The notes below the pieces were generated by a model that was not told the DNA's origin, did not search any database, and worked only from the letters and a program-made list of their open reading frames with translations. From Mesostigma viride (Eukaryota; Streptophyta; Mesostigmatophyceae; Mesostigmatales; Mesostigmataceae): a stretch of 20,309 nt of DNA. This document shows, in pieces, positions 7,972 through 15,487 of this stretch (positions are counted from its first letter, which is position 1; the number at the start of each line of letters is the position of its first letter). The position numbers and the translations under genes are program-made. The stretch is from contig RPFO01000511.1 in the NCBI GenBank assembly GCA_009746045.1, forward strand, positions 1 to 20,309, given 5' to 3'.

Positions 7972-9069
7972 CTACGCGAAGAAATAGGGCTTGTTGGACC
8001 CCACAACATCGTACAGAAGGAAGCCCCCGGCCTCTGCATTACGCTTGAGACGGTTGTTGGGGCGGCTAAAGCCCGGGAAAGCGACAGCCTCAGAAACAAG
8101 GCTGCAGAACTTGGCGCACTCGTAGCAGACCAAGTCAACGTCTAAAGAACGAGGCCTTGGAGCCACATACAGGTTCTGCACGTTGATGTCGATGCGCTTC
8201 ATGCACTTCTGGCACTGCCTGCGAGGCCAGTAAAACTTGTCACTGGAGGGGCCGTCGTGCGTGTTGTCCTGGGCGCGCTCTGCCATCTTGTGGAGTTCCT
8301 CGTTGTACTGGAACACCTCATCGATATGGCCCTTGTACTCCCAATACTGCATGCCGCGAGACATGGCCTTGCTGATGACCACGTTGTTGTCGACATACTG
8401 GGCCAGGAACTCGTTGCGGCAGATCCCACAAACGACGTCGCCAACCACGAGCTTGGCAACACGGAAATGGGAAGTGGTCTCCAGCATCTGAGGGGTGACC
8501 TCCTTCACCACTTCGTGCGCGTGGAGAGCAGGCTTCTTGCACACAGCGCACATGCACTTGGACAGAGGGTAGCCGGTGGGAGGAGGTGGGAGACGCTTGG
8601 GCTCATATTCGTACTTGTAAATCTGCAAGCCCGTGTCAAAATTCTTGACAGTCTCCTGCACCTGCTCCGTGGGAGGAGAGGGACCTAGTGCATCCACCTT
8701 GTCGCTCAGTTCATCCAGAGCGCACCCCCGGCACTGCATCTCCCCGTTCTCCTTCTTGCACACTGCCCTCTCCGGCACCTTTTTGCAGGTGACGCAATGC
8801 ACCAGAGGAAACTTGGAATCGCCACTACCATTTGGCCACACATGGCCTGCTGGAGGCCAAATGTCAGAGTCCTTAAACCGAGGGGCGAATAGCCCAGGGA
8901 GAGGAGCAGGCACGTACACAGGCGCAGGCACTGGCGCAGCAGGCACTGGCACTGGCACAATCACAGGCACTGGCGCTGGCACAGGCGCAGGCACTGGCAC
9001 AAGCGCAGGAGCTATGGCGGAACAACCAGTCCTAGTTTTGTGCAGCGAGGATATGGCAATCCATAGCAT
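7972..9069 (-). CDS. Multi-CxxC zinc protein with Pro/Val-rich N-terminus, 365 aa (intact right copy)
   Basis: Residues about 21-60 are a run of Pro-Val/Pro-Ala dipeptides. Three zinc-ligand clusters follow: CVTC (92-95) with CRGC (113-116); CAVC (174-177) with CGIC (214-217); CQKC (286-289) with CYEC (315-318). These resemble repeated zinc-ribbon or treble-clef modules; several start CxxCKK. I do not recognise the family; nucleic-acid or protein binding is possible. The start at 9069 matches the ATG conserved in the left arm. An in-frame ATG at 9144 is open only on this side, and the DNA between differs by indels not divisible by three, so it is probably leader. A short upstream coding exon from the ATG at about 9156 joined by a small intron is an untested alternative. 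The left copy is frame-disrupted. Confidence 0.8.
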   Translation of the reverse strand: MLWIAISSLHKTRTGCSAIAPALVPVPAPVPAPVPVIVPVPVPAAPVPAPVYVPAPLPGLFAPRFKDSDIWPPAGHVWPNGSGDSKFPLVHCVTCKKVPERAVCKKENGEMQCRGCALDELSDKVDALGPSPPTEQVQETVKNFDTGLQIYKYEYEPKRLPPPPTGYPLSKCMCAVCKKPALHAHEVVKEVTPQMLETTSHFRVAKLVVGDVVCGICRNEFLAQYVDNNVVISKAMSRGMQYWEYKGHIDEVFQYNEELHKMAERAQDNTHDGPSSDKFYWPRRQCQKCMKRIDINVQNLYVAPRPRSLDVDLVCYECAKFCSLVSEAVAFPGFSRPNNRLKRNAEAGGFLLYDVVGSNKPYFFA

Positions 9070-9626
9070 CTGGGAGCCAAGCCCATAGCAAGGCCCTAGT
9101 CTGTGCCCTAGTCTGACGCCTGAACACCGGCCCAGCTGCTGCATCAAGCTGAGACATGGCGGTCTGCTGTTGTTTTCTGCGCTGGCTATGGCTGTTCTGT
9201 GGTGTGATGGTGCATTTGGTAGGCCTGCACGACCTTTGTACCTGTGGAAACTGGCCCTCCCACGAGATCTTCATCGGACGGCTGGGATCGATCCTCTAGA
9301 AGGTTCCATGGCGCGGCGCGGCGCGGCGCGGTAGTGACGTGGCGGAATGCCGTGCCACGGTACTCGGACCAGTATCCATGATACTGGTCCGGCCGTACCG
9401 GCGCCGCGCCGTATCCGAGATACGCCGTACTATCATGGGAGATCTGAATTGCCGTGGACCGTCCGATCTCTGCCACGTGGCGGCGTCCCGTGGGAGATCG
9501 TCGTCCACGGAATATTCCGCGAAGATGCCGTGGGGCGGGTACAAAGGTCCGACACCACGTCAAAGTGGGCACTTCTCGCCTGCTCCAGCATCCCAACAGC
9601 ACTAGCACCACTACCACAAAGAAGAC
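9070..9626. promoter_or_regulatory. Bidirectional promoter region (right)
   Basis: Mirror of 1478-2032 with the same pair of outward GGTACAAAGGTC boxes (about 9232-9243 for the minus gene, 9537-9550 for the plus gene), GGAATATTCC at about 9510, GCCACGTGGC at about 9473, and the 25-bp near-palindrome at 9366-9390. The boxes are preserved while flanking bases differ between arms. Confidence 0.5.
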
Positions 9627-10262
9627 ATGGCCGCTGCCACTTTTAACAGCCTGCCAGCTGAGATTGTGCACGAAATCGTGGAGTTGGCATGGCCCCACGG
9701 GTGTGGTGTCAGCAAGGAGCTGCAAGTGCCGTGGGACGCTGTCAAAGCTAAGACAGAGCAGCGAATGATGCAGCTGTTGGATGCTATTGCCACTGAGCTT
9801 GAGGGGCGCTTCCTCTCTAAGCGCAGGCAGCCAGGGCCGTTTTGCCACTATACAGGATGGGCCCTGCGCAACTTTGCCATCGCCATCGCTCAAGGCGGTG
9901 TGCAGTCCCTTTCCACTTTTGAGAAGAGGATGGACGCCTGCAAGTATGGCGATAGGCGTATGGAGGTGGCAACTCTGGCCATCGACCTAGAGGTTAAGCT
10001 GTCTGACCGCGTTTGCGCGATTCCCCGCCTGTGGGATGTGATGAAGGAGTATGTTGAATCCATTCCTCAGGTGGATAAGGATAAGACCGCAGAGGAGCAT
10101 TGCCGTGTGCTCGTGGACCTCGTGAAGGCCGAGTACCACGCCTATCTGCCTGTCAACTTTTCCCCCGCTGCCTGCGAGAGGGAACTGAGGGTCATGAATG
10201 CCACCTGCGACAAGATGTACGACAAGTTCTGTCGCCGCCTGGCCCTGGAGGGGGTTCACTAA
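9627..10262 (+). CDS. F-box-like protein, 211 aa (right copy)
   Basis: This has the same architecture as the left copy at 842-1477: an F-box-like N-terminus (FNSLPAEIVHEIVELAWPHG, then V-S-K and W-D-A-V) followed by a charged helical region. Four residues differ from the left copy (Glu/Gln and Met/Lys in the first 50 residues, Thr/Asn soon after, Ala/Val near the C-terminus). It would be expected to act, if an F-box, as a Skp1-binding adaptor in ubiquitin ligation; the target-binding part is not recognisable. Divergent from the zinc-protein gene, with its start about 80 bp after a GGGTACAAAGGTC box. Confidence 0.8.
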   Translation: MAAATFNSLPAEIVHEIVELAWPHGCGVSKELQVPWDAVKAKTEQRMMQLLDAIATELEGRFLSKRRQPGPFCHYTGWALRNFAIAIAQGGVQSLSTFEKRMDACKYGDRRMEVATLAIDLEVKLSDRVCAIPRLWDVMKEYVESIPQVDKDKTAEEHCRVLVDLVKAEYHAYLPVNFSPAACERELRVMNATCDKMYDKFCRRLALEGVH

Positions 10263-10460
10263 CTAAGTGCCCCTTTGGAATAGACAAAGTCCCCTATGGG
10301 CATTAAGCCTTATTATGATTCTAATGGAAATCCATGACTTTGTCTCTATCTCATGGCGTCTCATAGTACAATTGCACTAGGAATCGTAGTACAGAGAGTA
10401 TAATAGAAGTAGAAATGCACAGGATACTACAGTAGTACAGATTACTACAAATACGCAACT
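10263..10460 (+). terminator. 3' flank of the 211-aa F-box-like gene (right)
   Basis: CTTTG/CAAAG stem nested in TGCCC/GGGCA at 10269-10303, followed by AAGCCTTATTATG and A+T-rich sequence with TAGTAC repeats. It is identical to the left arm for about 120 bp, then diverges. Confidence 0.4.
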
Positions 10461-10964
10461 GCTTGTGTATTGTAGGATTTCCCACTAGAATCCGTCCAAG
10501 TGTCGTGCCATACTGCCACGTGGCAACCTGGACGGTCTGACATGACAGTCCGTACAAGACTGTATCCGTCAGCTGCCGGTTCGGACGGCCTGCCATGTCA
10601 GTACCGTGCCACGTCAGATCTGACAGCGTGCCACGTCAGTCCGCGCCGCGCCGGTTCCGCGCGCGTCGGTTACGAAGATCTGCCACGACAGTCGGCACAC
10701 TGTCCCGTCTGACACCTGTCAGATCCGTCAGTCTGCCATGACAGTCCGTATCCCTGTCACGTAACTGCCGACGCGGCGCGACCGTTTCCTTCTAGCGACC
10801 GTCCCACGGCATATTCGTGGGAATATTCCCGGAATATGCCGGGAATATGCCGTTCGTCCTCCTCCCCACGAGGCCAAAAGCCCAAACACGACCAAAAATG
10901 CAGCCAAACCCTCACGAACCACTCAGAACAGCAGCAGGATACCACTATCAGCAGCTAGCCAGCT
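10461..10964 (+). promoter_or_regulatory. Upstream region of the RING/TRAF-type gene
   Basis: No gene is seen. Motif clusters are TGCCATGTCAG, TGCCACGTCAG and TGCCATGACAG variants (10500-10750) and overlapping GGAATATTCC motifs next to CCCACG and CGTGGGA at about 10802-10850. GAGGCCAAAAGCCCAAACACG, at about 10870-10890, is a possible TATA-like element about 90 bp before the start codon at 10965. Confidence 0.45.
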
Positions 10965-12506
10965 ATGGCGACGACCCAAGAACATGAGGCCCAGGAACCT
11001 GAGCGTACGTATTTTCCCATGCATGTCTGTTTTTGTGTTTCCTTGGTTTGTTTTTTGGGCATTTTCAGCAGCTGACAGGAACGCCATGGTCATTTTCTAT
11101 TCATTCTTTGCAGGCTGGAACCCCTCTGACGACCTTTTTGACCACAACGACTACGACCACCTGGACGACGCAGGCACGGAAGTCAATTCGCACGCTGCGA
11201 TCGACGACCTGGTGGCTCAGTCTCGCCCTGCGGCTGCTCCCAGTACGTGGTCTGCTGTTTTATGCATCCCTTTTCGATTGCCTGCTGGATTTTGCAGGTG
11301 ATGGCCACTATCTGTTGGATGTTGCAGGTGATGGCCACTATCTGATACATTTTGCAGTTGTCTGTGTGTTTTCCTTTGCATGCAGGCCTGCTGCGTGGTG
11401 GTCCCAGCTCCCGTTCTCGTTCTGGAGGCGCTGGGCCCAGCGGTGGGGACTTAGCCGCATTGCAGCGCCAGCTGAGGGAGACGCAGGAGGAGTTGGAGCG
11501 CGAGAGGAACCGCAGCAGGCGTCGTTCTTTCTCCCCTGATCCCACTCGCGAAGAGCTCAAGAAGATGCGCTTGGCTCTCGAGGAGGCGAACCACAAGATC
11601 ACGTGGTTCGAGAAGAGGCTGGCGTGCTGCGACATCTGCACCGAGCCCTTCGGCACGGAGGGGAAGTACCCCATCATCTACCTCGTGGAGGGCGTCCACA
11701 CCTGCGTCCCTCAGCACTGCAACAAGTGCGCTGATATGCTCGAGGCCCACGCTCTGGAGTATAATTCTACCAGGCCCAACGCCCGTGTGATTGGCAAGCG
11801 CTGCCCAGAATGCAAGGAGCTCCTGATGCGCACTGGCAGCCAGTACAAGCGCAATGTGGGTGTCGACAGACTCACATTCACCCTTGTGAATGTGCGTCTG
11901 TGCGCTCGCGGGTGCGGCGGCGAGGTCGTGCTCGGCGAGGAGGCGATTCACGACAACACCTGCGCTAAGCTTGTCAGGCCCTGCCCCAACAAGCTTTCTC
12001 TCCCTGGTGATAACGGCACCGTGACCATCCTGGGCTGCACCTACCAGGCCACCAGCCGCGAGGACTTGGATCGCCACCTGCGCGTGGTGGACAACGTGTC
12101 AGAGTGTGGTTTCCGTGGTCTGCCGGCCGCCATCGCCGCCGCCGCCGCCGCTGCTGCTCCTCCTGCTGCTCCTGCTGCTGCTCCTGCTGCTGCTCCTGCT
12201 GCTCGCGCTTCTTTCGCTGTTCGCGCTGTGGGGGGGAATGAGAATTACCCCGCGGGAGTCAACGGTTTCCTGTCCGCCCTGCAGTACATCAGGGATCACC
12301 CCCAGTTGGAGTGCTCCGGGTCTGCGGGCAATGCACTGGCTGTGGCCTTCTTTGAGGCACTCGGCGGTGGCGTCGGGTGGGACGCGCTGGCCATGAGGCG
12401 GTTGGTGGATCGCTTCCGCGACGGGGCGAGGCGCATTGTTGAGAGGGACGCACACTTGGTTGCTGATGTTCAGCACCGGGAGGTGATTGTGGTTGAGGAT
12501 GAGTAG
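10965..12506 (+). CDS. RING finger / TRAF-type zinc finger protein, 429 aa, two introns
   Basis: Exons 10965-11004, 11114-11242 and 11386-12506 join in frame to 429 residues plus stop. An acidic N-terminus (residues 15-50) precedes a Ser/Arg/Gly linker and a charged coiled coil (about 79-135). A RING-type set follows: C138-x2-C141, C163, H167, C168, C171, C196-x2-C199. A TRAF-type zinc finger region (about 229-297) has C-x3-C, H, C, CP, GC and HL spacing. Next come an Ala/Pro run (about 301-333) coded by GCN repeats, and an unrecognised C-terminal domain rich in helices. RING plus TRAF-type fingers is typical of E3 ubiquitin ligases, so ubiquitin transfer is the likely role. Both introns have GTACGT donors and TTTGCAG or TGCATGCAG acceptors. 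The mirror copy is visible only as exon 1. Confidence 0.8.
11005..11113 (+). other. Spliceosomal intron 1 (109 nt)
   Basis: Donor GTACGT, acceptor TTCTTTGCAG, T-rich body. An earlier TTTTCAG at 11068 is an alternative acceptor. Removal joins codon phase 1 to the frame of exon 2, which has no good start of its own. Confidence 0.7.
11243..11385 (+). other. Spliceosomal intron 2 (143 nt) with 30-bp repeats
   Basis: Donor GTACGTGG, acceptor TTTGCATGCAG. Inside, a 30-bp unit beginning TTGCAGGTGATGGCCACTAT is repeated at 11292 and 11322, with a third TTGCAG at 11352. Each gives a possible acceptor, and two are immediately followed by GTGATG, a possible donor. All three put exon 3 out of frame, so the acceptor at 11385 is the productive one. 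Confidence 0.7.
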
Positions 12507-12607
12507 GGGGTCTAGAAAGGGGAAGGGGCTATTCCTCCCTGTAGTGAGTGTGCCCTTGGAGGCACCTCGTTGAGGACATGGTTGATTAGGACTTTGCCTA
12601 TTGTACA

Positions 12608-12652
12608 TTGTAATAAATAAGACTCATTGCATGCAAATCCAACACCAATGCA
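12608..12652 (+). terminator. Conserved 3' box of the RING/TRAF-type gene
   Basis: TTGTAATAAATAAGACTC and TTGCATGCAAATCCAACAC, nearly identical to the box after the zinc-protein gene (3204-3250), about 100 bp after the stop. TAGGACTTGAAC follows at about 12682. Confidence 0.65.
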
Positions 12653-12928
12653 TCATTAGATAGGAACCCGCGGCCCGCGAATAGGACTTGAACGGATATC
12701 CCATGATACTAGAGGTTCCCACGATACTGGCGCCTGTCACAGTACGGCCAGGTGGACGGCCGGGTGGACGGTGGGGTCGCCCTAGGGTTTAGTAGTATGG
12801 GGTCGCGCATGGGTTGTGTCGTGGGAGGGGGTGGGTGACCCCATACTACAAAACCCTAAGGTGACCCCATTTGCCGTACGGACCTACTTGCCATGCCATG
12901 CCAATCTGCCACGTGGTATATGGTATAG
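12653..12928. other. Intergenic DNA with a 37-bp imperfect inverted repeat
   Basis: No gene is seen. Arms at about 12771-12808 and 12832-12869 (TAGGGTTTAGTAGTATGGGG and its near complement) match at about 31 of 36 positions around a loop of some 25 bp. Also present are GGCGCCTGTCAC at 12730 and a GCCACGTGG site at 12908. It lies between two convergent genes. Confidence 0.5.
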
Positions 12929-13042
12929 GTGACAGGCGCCAGCATACAATCCCGTGGGTGACGAGCGACAGTAGACATTCGTGTGGGTAACAGATGGCAG
13001 CATATGGTGGCGTGGGTTACAGGAGGCAGTGTTACTCGATGG
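12929..13042 (+). repeat. Degenerate 29-bp minisatellite, four units
   Basis: Units start at 12929, 12958, 12987 and 13016 (last one 27 bp), with GTGACAGGCGCCAGCA at the start and GTGG at the end. They are diverged relatives of the cleaner 29-bp array at 15256-15487. Confidence 0.6.
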
Positions 13043-13125
13043 GTCTAGTTGCTATATGACTCATTGGAATAGTTCAAGTCCCATGCACATAAGGAAAATG
13101 TCATTTCATTACAATAAGAATAATA

Positions 13126-13142
13126 AGGAATAGGCCATTCCT
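13126..13142 (-). terminator. Hairpin after the MYND gene
   Basis: AGGAAT and ATTCCT form a 6-bp stem around 5 nt, about 33 bp after the minus-strand stop, followed on that strand by TTATTATTCTTATTGTAATGAA. TTGTAATGAA resembles the first part of the 3' box seen at two other genes, and GGGACTTGAAC follows. Confidence 0.5.
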
Positions 13143-13174
13143 AGACCCCTTTGCAGGCACGCAGGCCTGGCTGT

Positions 13175-13969
13175 TTAGCGGTTGTACATGCGCAGGCAGG
13201 GCGTCTGGCGGCCCTCAAACCCAGTGCAATCGTCTTTCACACGCAGAGTGTCCCCGCGCAGGGGGAACTTCACATCTGAGGTGCAAGTCCACACGTGGGT
13301 GAGCAGAGTGCAGTCCGCCTTGTGGATCTTCCAGTGCGCAACCTGGCACTCGCGGGAGCAGTACCGCGCATCCTGGCAGCTGGCGCACCTGCGCTTCACC
13401 TCTCTCTTGCCCTTCTTCTCACACCCCGGCGCAGCGCAGAAACCGCGAACCGACTCGGGGAAAGGACCAATGGGGCTGTCCAAAATGGGCGTGCGCACTG
13501 TGATCACCACCTTCTCGCAGGGGCGGGTATAGGGAAACGCCGTCCTCGCAACGATCTTGTCCGCGTCCTTGGGCACGCGGAAGGACAGGCCAATCCTGGT
13601 AACCAGGTCGATGAACCCGTCGTCCTCCTTCTTCTCGCGAAGGAGGACGCACAGAAGCATGAACTCGCTCTCAGGGCGAATGTGGGACAGGATCTGACTG
13701 CGAACGCAGTACTTCCTGCTGATCGCAGTGCGTACGTCAATGAATTCAAACTCCAACTGGCGATCCAGAGCCGTAAAGGAGTCGAAACGAACCAGCACGC
13801 AAAAGGGGGTTTTCAACTTCTTTTCCCACTCATTCACGCAGCTGTACAAATTGCTGGAGTTTTCCATGGCCTTGCGCACCACCAAGCGGTACCAGCCCCC
13901 GCACAACTCCGCAAACAGGTCGGAGTGATCCTGAGGGAGCTCATTGGCAATCAGAGGGGTGGAATCCAT
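13175..13969 (-). CDS. MYND-type zinc finger protein, 264 aa
   Basis: Residues 178-220 have the MYND ligand set: C178, C183, C195-x2-C198, C204-x3-C208, H216 and C220, with the usual Tyr-Cys before Ser-x-Glu-Cys-Gln and the His-Trp pair. MYND fingers bind proline-rich peptides and mediate protein contacts; SET methyltransferase motifs are not seen, so it is not a SMYD-type enzyme. The N-terminal 170 residues are an unrecognised alpha/beta region. A short tail rich in Cys and Arg follows. The gene diverges from the RING-like gene at 14414 over a 444-bp promoter region and converges on the RING/TRAF-type gene. Its core promoter ATAAGCGGAGGCGGGCG lies about 50-75 bp upstream of the start. Confidence 0.85.
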   Translation of the reverse strand: MDSTPLIANELPQDHSDLFAELCGGWYRLVVRKAMENSSNLYSCVNEWEKKLKTPFCVLVRFDSFTALDRQLEFEFIDVRTAISRKYCVRSQILSHIRPESEFMLLCVLLREKKEDDGFIDLVTRIGLSFRVPKDADKIVARTAFPYTRPCEKVVITVRTPILDSPIGPFPESVRGFCAAPGCEKKGKREVKRRCASCQDARYCSRECQVAHWKIHKADCTLLTHVWTCTSDVKFPLRGDTLRVKDDCTGFEGRQTPCLRMYNR

Positions 13970-14413
13970 AGCGGCTGACAGTCTGTGCGTGCTCGTGCGG
14001 ATTGGCGTGGTTTGGCTGCCAAACTCGCCCGCCTCCGCTTATGTGCCCGCACCCCCCCGCCCCGCCCAATAGTCCCGTGCCACGCGGCAGGTCCGGATTG
14101 GTGGGACGGAATATTCCCACGGAATATCCGCGGAGCGCCGCGCCTTCTAGAAGGGCGCCGCGCCGGGAATATTCCCATGAATATCCGTGGAAGCGCCGCG
14201 CCGCCGCCACGTGGCAGCGTCCCATTGGTCCGCTTGGAATATTCGTGGGAATATGCCGCCGTGTCGTGCCCGCGTGACACGCGGCGGACTCCCATTGGAC
14301 TGTCGTGGGTGTCGCGCGCTTCGCGCGGGCCTCGGCAGGGATAAAACGCGGAGGCGGGCGTTTGGGGGTCCCAATCCGCCCAGCACCACTCAAAACCAAC
14401 TCCTCTCACTGCA
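13970..14413. promoter_or_regulatory. Shared divergent promoter, MYND / RING-like genes
   Basis: For the plus gene, ATAAAAC at 14341-14347 is followed by GCGGAG and GGGCGTTTGGGGGT. For the minus gene, ATAAGCGGAGGCGGGCG then GTTTGG lies at about 14015-14043. Between them are three composite modules with exactly 8 nt between a CACGTG-like core and ATTGG: GCCACGCGGC at about 14079, GCCACGTGGC at 14206-14215 and GACACGCGGC at about 14275. GGAATATTCC sites (14108, 14166, 14236) often abut CCCACG or CGTGGGA. The region is also rich in GGCGCCGCGCC blocks. Confidence 0.7.
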
Positions 14414-15082
14414 ATGGAGCCCTCCCGCGATAAGCCGGCTATGGCGGCAACGGATGTCCCTCCTGCCAAGCGCCAGCCGCCTGCAAACGGCAATGGCGAG
14501 CAGTCCCCCGCCATGAAGGTGTACCTGAAACAGCGGGACACCGAGGACAAGGTGGCAAAGTTCCTGGGGGCTGTGAAAACCAAGCAGGGGCACGCAAACA
14601 CGCACGAATTCGATGAGAAGTACAAGCGGGACGCGCACATGCACGATATCCAAGTGCTGCCGGGCGGCGAGATTTTCTGCGAGAATGCCGCATCGGTGGG
14701 CGCCTTCCTCTGCGATTCGGGCGTTTTTGGGAAGAGCGCGCGCGCAGAACCGCCTGCACAGAACAGGGCTGGCAGTGTGCGGGGGCCTGTTACTTGCGGC
14801 GTGTGCAAGAAGCACACCGATTTCCTGCTGGATCCGCAGCAGGATGCCAGCGGAGGGGAGGACCCTCAGGAGCATATCCATATCCACGGTGTGTGTGTGG
14901 ATTGCGCTGTGCAGACCATAGAAACGAGCGGCAAGCGCGGCATGTGGTGCCCCTTGTGCGCTGCGGACCCTTTGATCGAAGTGCTGATCGATTTGGGCCG
15001 CGCAAAACACCTTTCGGAGGCCCCGTACTTTGTGTACAGCCCCGAGAAGAGCCTGCTGGCTGCTGCTTATGAGGATATGTGA
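14414..15082 (+). CDS. RING-like zinc protein, 222 aa
   Basis: The N-terminal 30 residues are Pro/Ala-rich and probably flexible. The C-terminal half holds CGVCKKH (C128, C131), then H-I-H-I-H at 154-158, C161-x2-C164 and CPLC (C179, C182), an atypical RING-type arrangement with His ligands replacing the usual third and fourth positions. RING domains recruit E2 ubiquitin-conjugating enzymes, so a ubiquitin-ligase role is likely but not certain. Two early cysteines (C89, C100) lie outside the motif. No membrane segments are seen. The gene shares its promoter region with the MYND gene and shares both a core promoter and a CCCACAATGAGCCCCAC 3' motif with the 223-aa F-box-like gene. Confidence 0.8.
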   Translation: MEPSRDKPAMAATDVPPAKRQPPANGNGEQSPAMKVYLKQRDTEDKVAKFLGAVKTKQGHANTHEFDEKYKRDAHMHDIQVLPGGEIFCENAASVGAFLCDSGVFGKSARAEPPAQNRAGSVRGPVTCGVCKKHTDFLLDPQQDASGGEDPQEHIHIHGVCVDCAVQTIETSGKRGMWCPLCAADPLIEVLIDLGRAKHLSEAPYFVYSPEKSLLAAAYEDM

Positions 15083-15095
15083 ATGGTGCAGTACT

Positions 15096-15144
15096 AATAA
15101 AGCTTGGATTGTTTTCCTTATAAAGTCCCCACAATGAGCCCCAC
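15096..15144 (+). terminator. Poly(A)-like signal and shared 3' motif
   Basis: AATAAA lies at 15096-15101, 14 bp after the stop, and CCCACAATGAGCCCCAC at 15128-15144 matches exactly the motif at 4917-4933 downstream of the 223-aa F-box-like gene. Confidence 0.55.
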
Positions 15145-15255
15145 ATAGATAGCCCGGCGGCGCGGACTCGCGGACTTAGAAGCCCCGGCAGCACGCGCGG
15201 GCCGACAGGCGCCGGATCGGACAGGCGGCGGGCTGACAGGCGCTGGTTATAGCAG
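15145..15255. other. GC-rich intergenic DNA
   Basis: No gene is seen. The stretch consists of recurring GACAGGCGC and CCGACAGGCGCCGG fragments related to the adjacent minisatellite unit. Confidence 0.4.
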
Positions 15256-15487
15256 GTGTCAGACGCCAGCAGCAACTCGCATGGGTGACGGGCGCCAGCA
15301 GCAACTCGCGTGGGTGACGGGCGCCAGCAGCAACTCGTATGGGTGACGGGCGCCAGCAGCAACTCGCGTGGGTGACGGGCGCCAGCAGCAACTCGTATGG
15401 GTGACGGGCGCCAGCAGCAACTCGCGTGGGTGACGGGCGCCAGCGGCAACTCGCATAGGTGACGGGCGCCAGCAGCGACTCGCGCGG
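15256..15487 (+). repeat. 29-bp minisatellite, eight units
   Basis: Units begin every 29 bp (15256, 15285, 15314 and so on to 15459). The consensus starts GTGACGGGCGCCAGCAGC and ends in AACTCGCGTGG or AACTCGTATGG, these two ends alternating in units 2-6, which suggests past duplication of a 58-bp dimer. There is a ninth, degraded unit at 15488. The period is not divisible by three, so reading frames through it are chance. Confidence 0.9.

Larger units (their letters stand above)
5550..11110. repeat. Right arm of giant palindrome
   Basis: This is the inverted partner of 1-5549 and meets it with no spacer inside GAGGCGCCTC. Its genes are intact where the left copy of the zinc-protein gene is broken. 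The arm reaches into intron 1 of the RING/TRAF-type gene, which is complete only on this side. Matching is visible up to at least 11110, where the partner runs off the window. Confidence 0.97.

Noticed and set aside
15256-15487. Possible CRISPR array
   Set aside because: Units are head-to-tail without unique spacers; it is a minisatellite.
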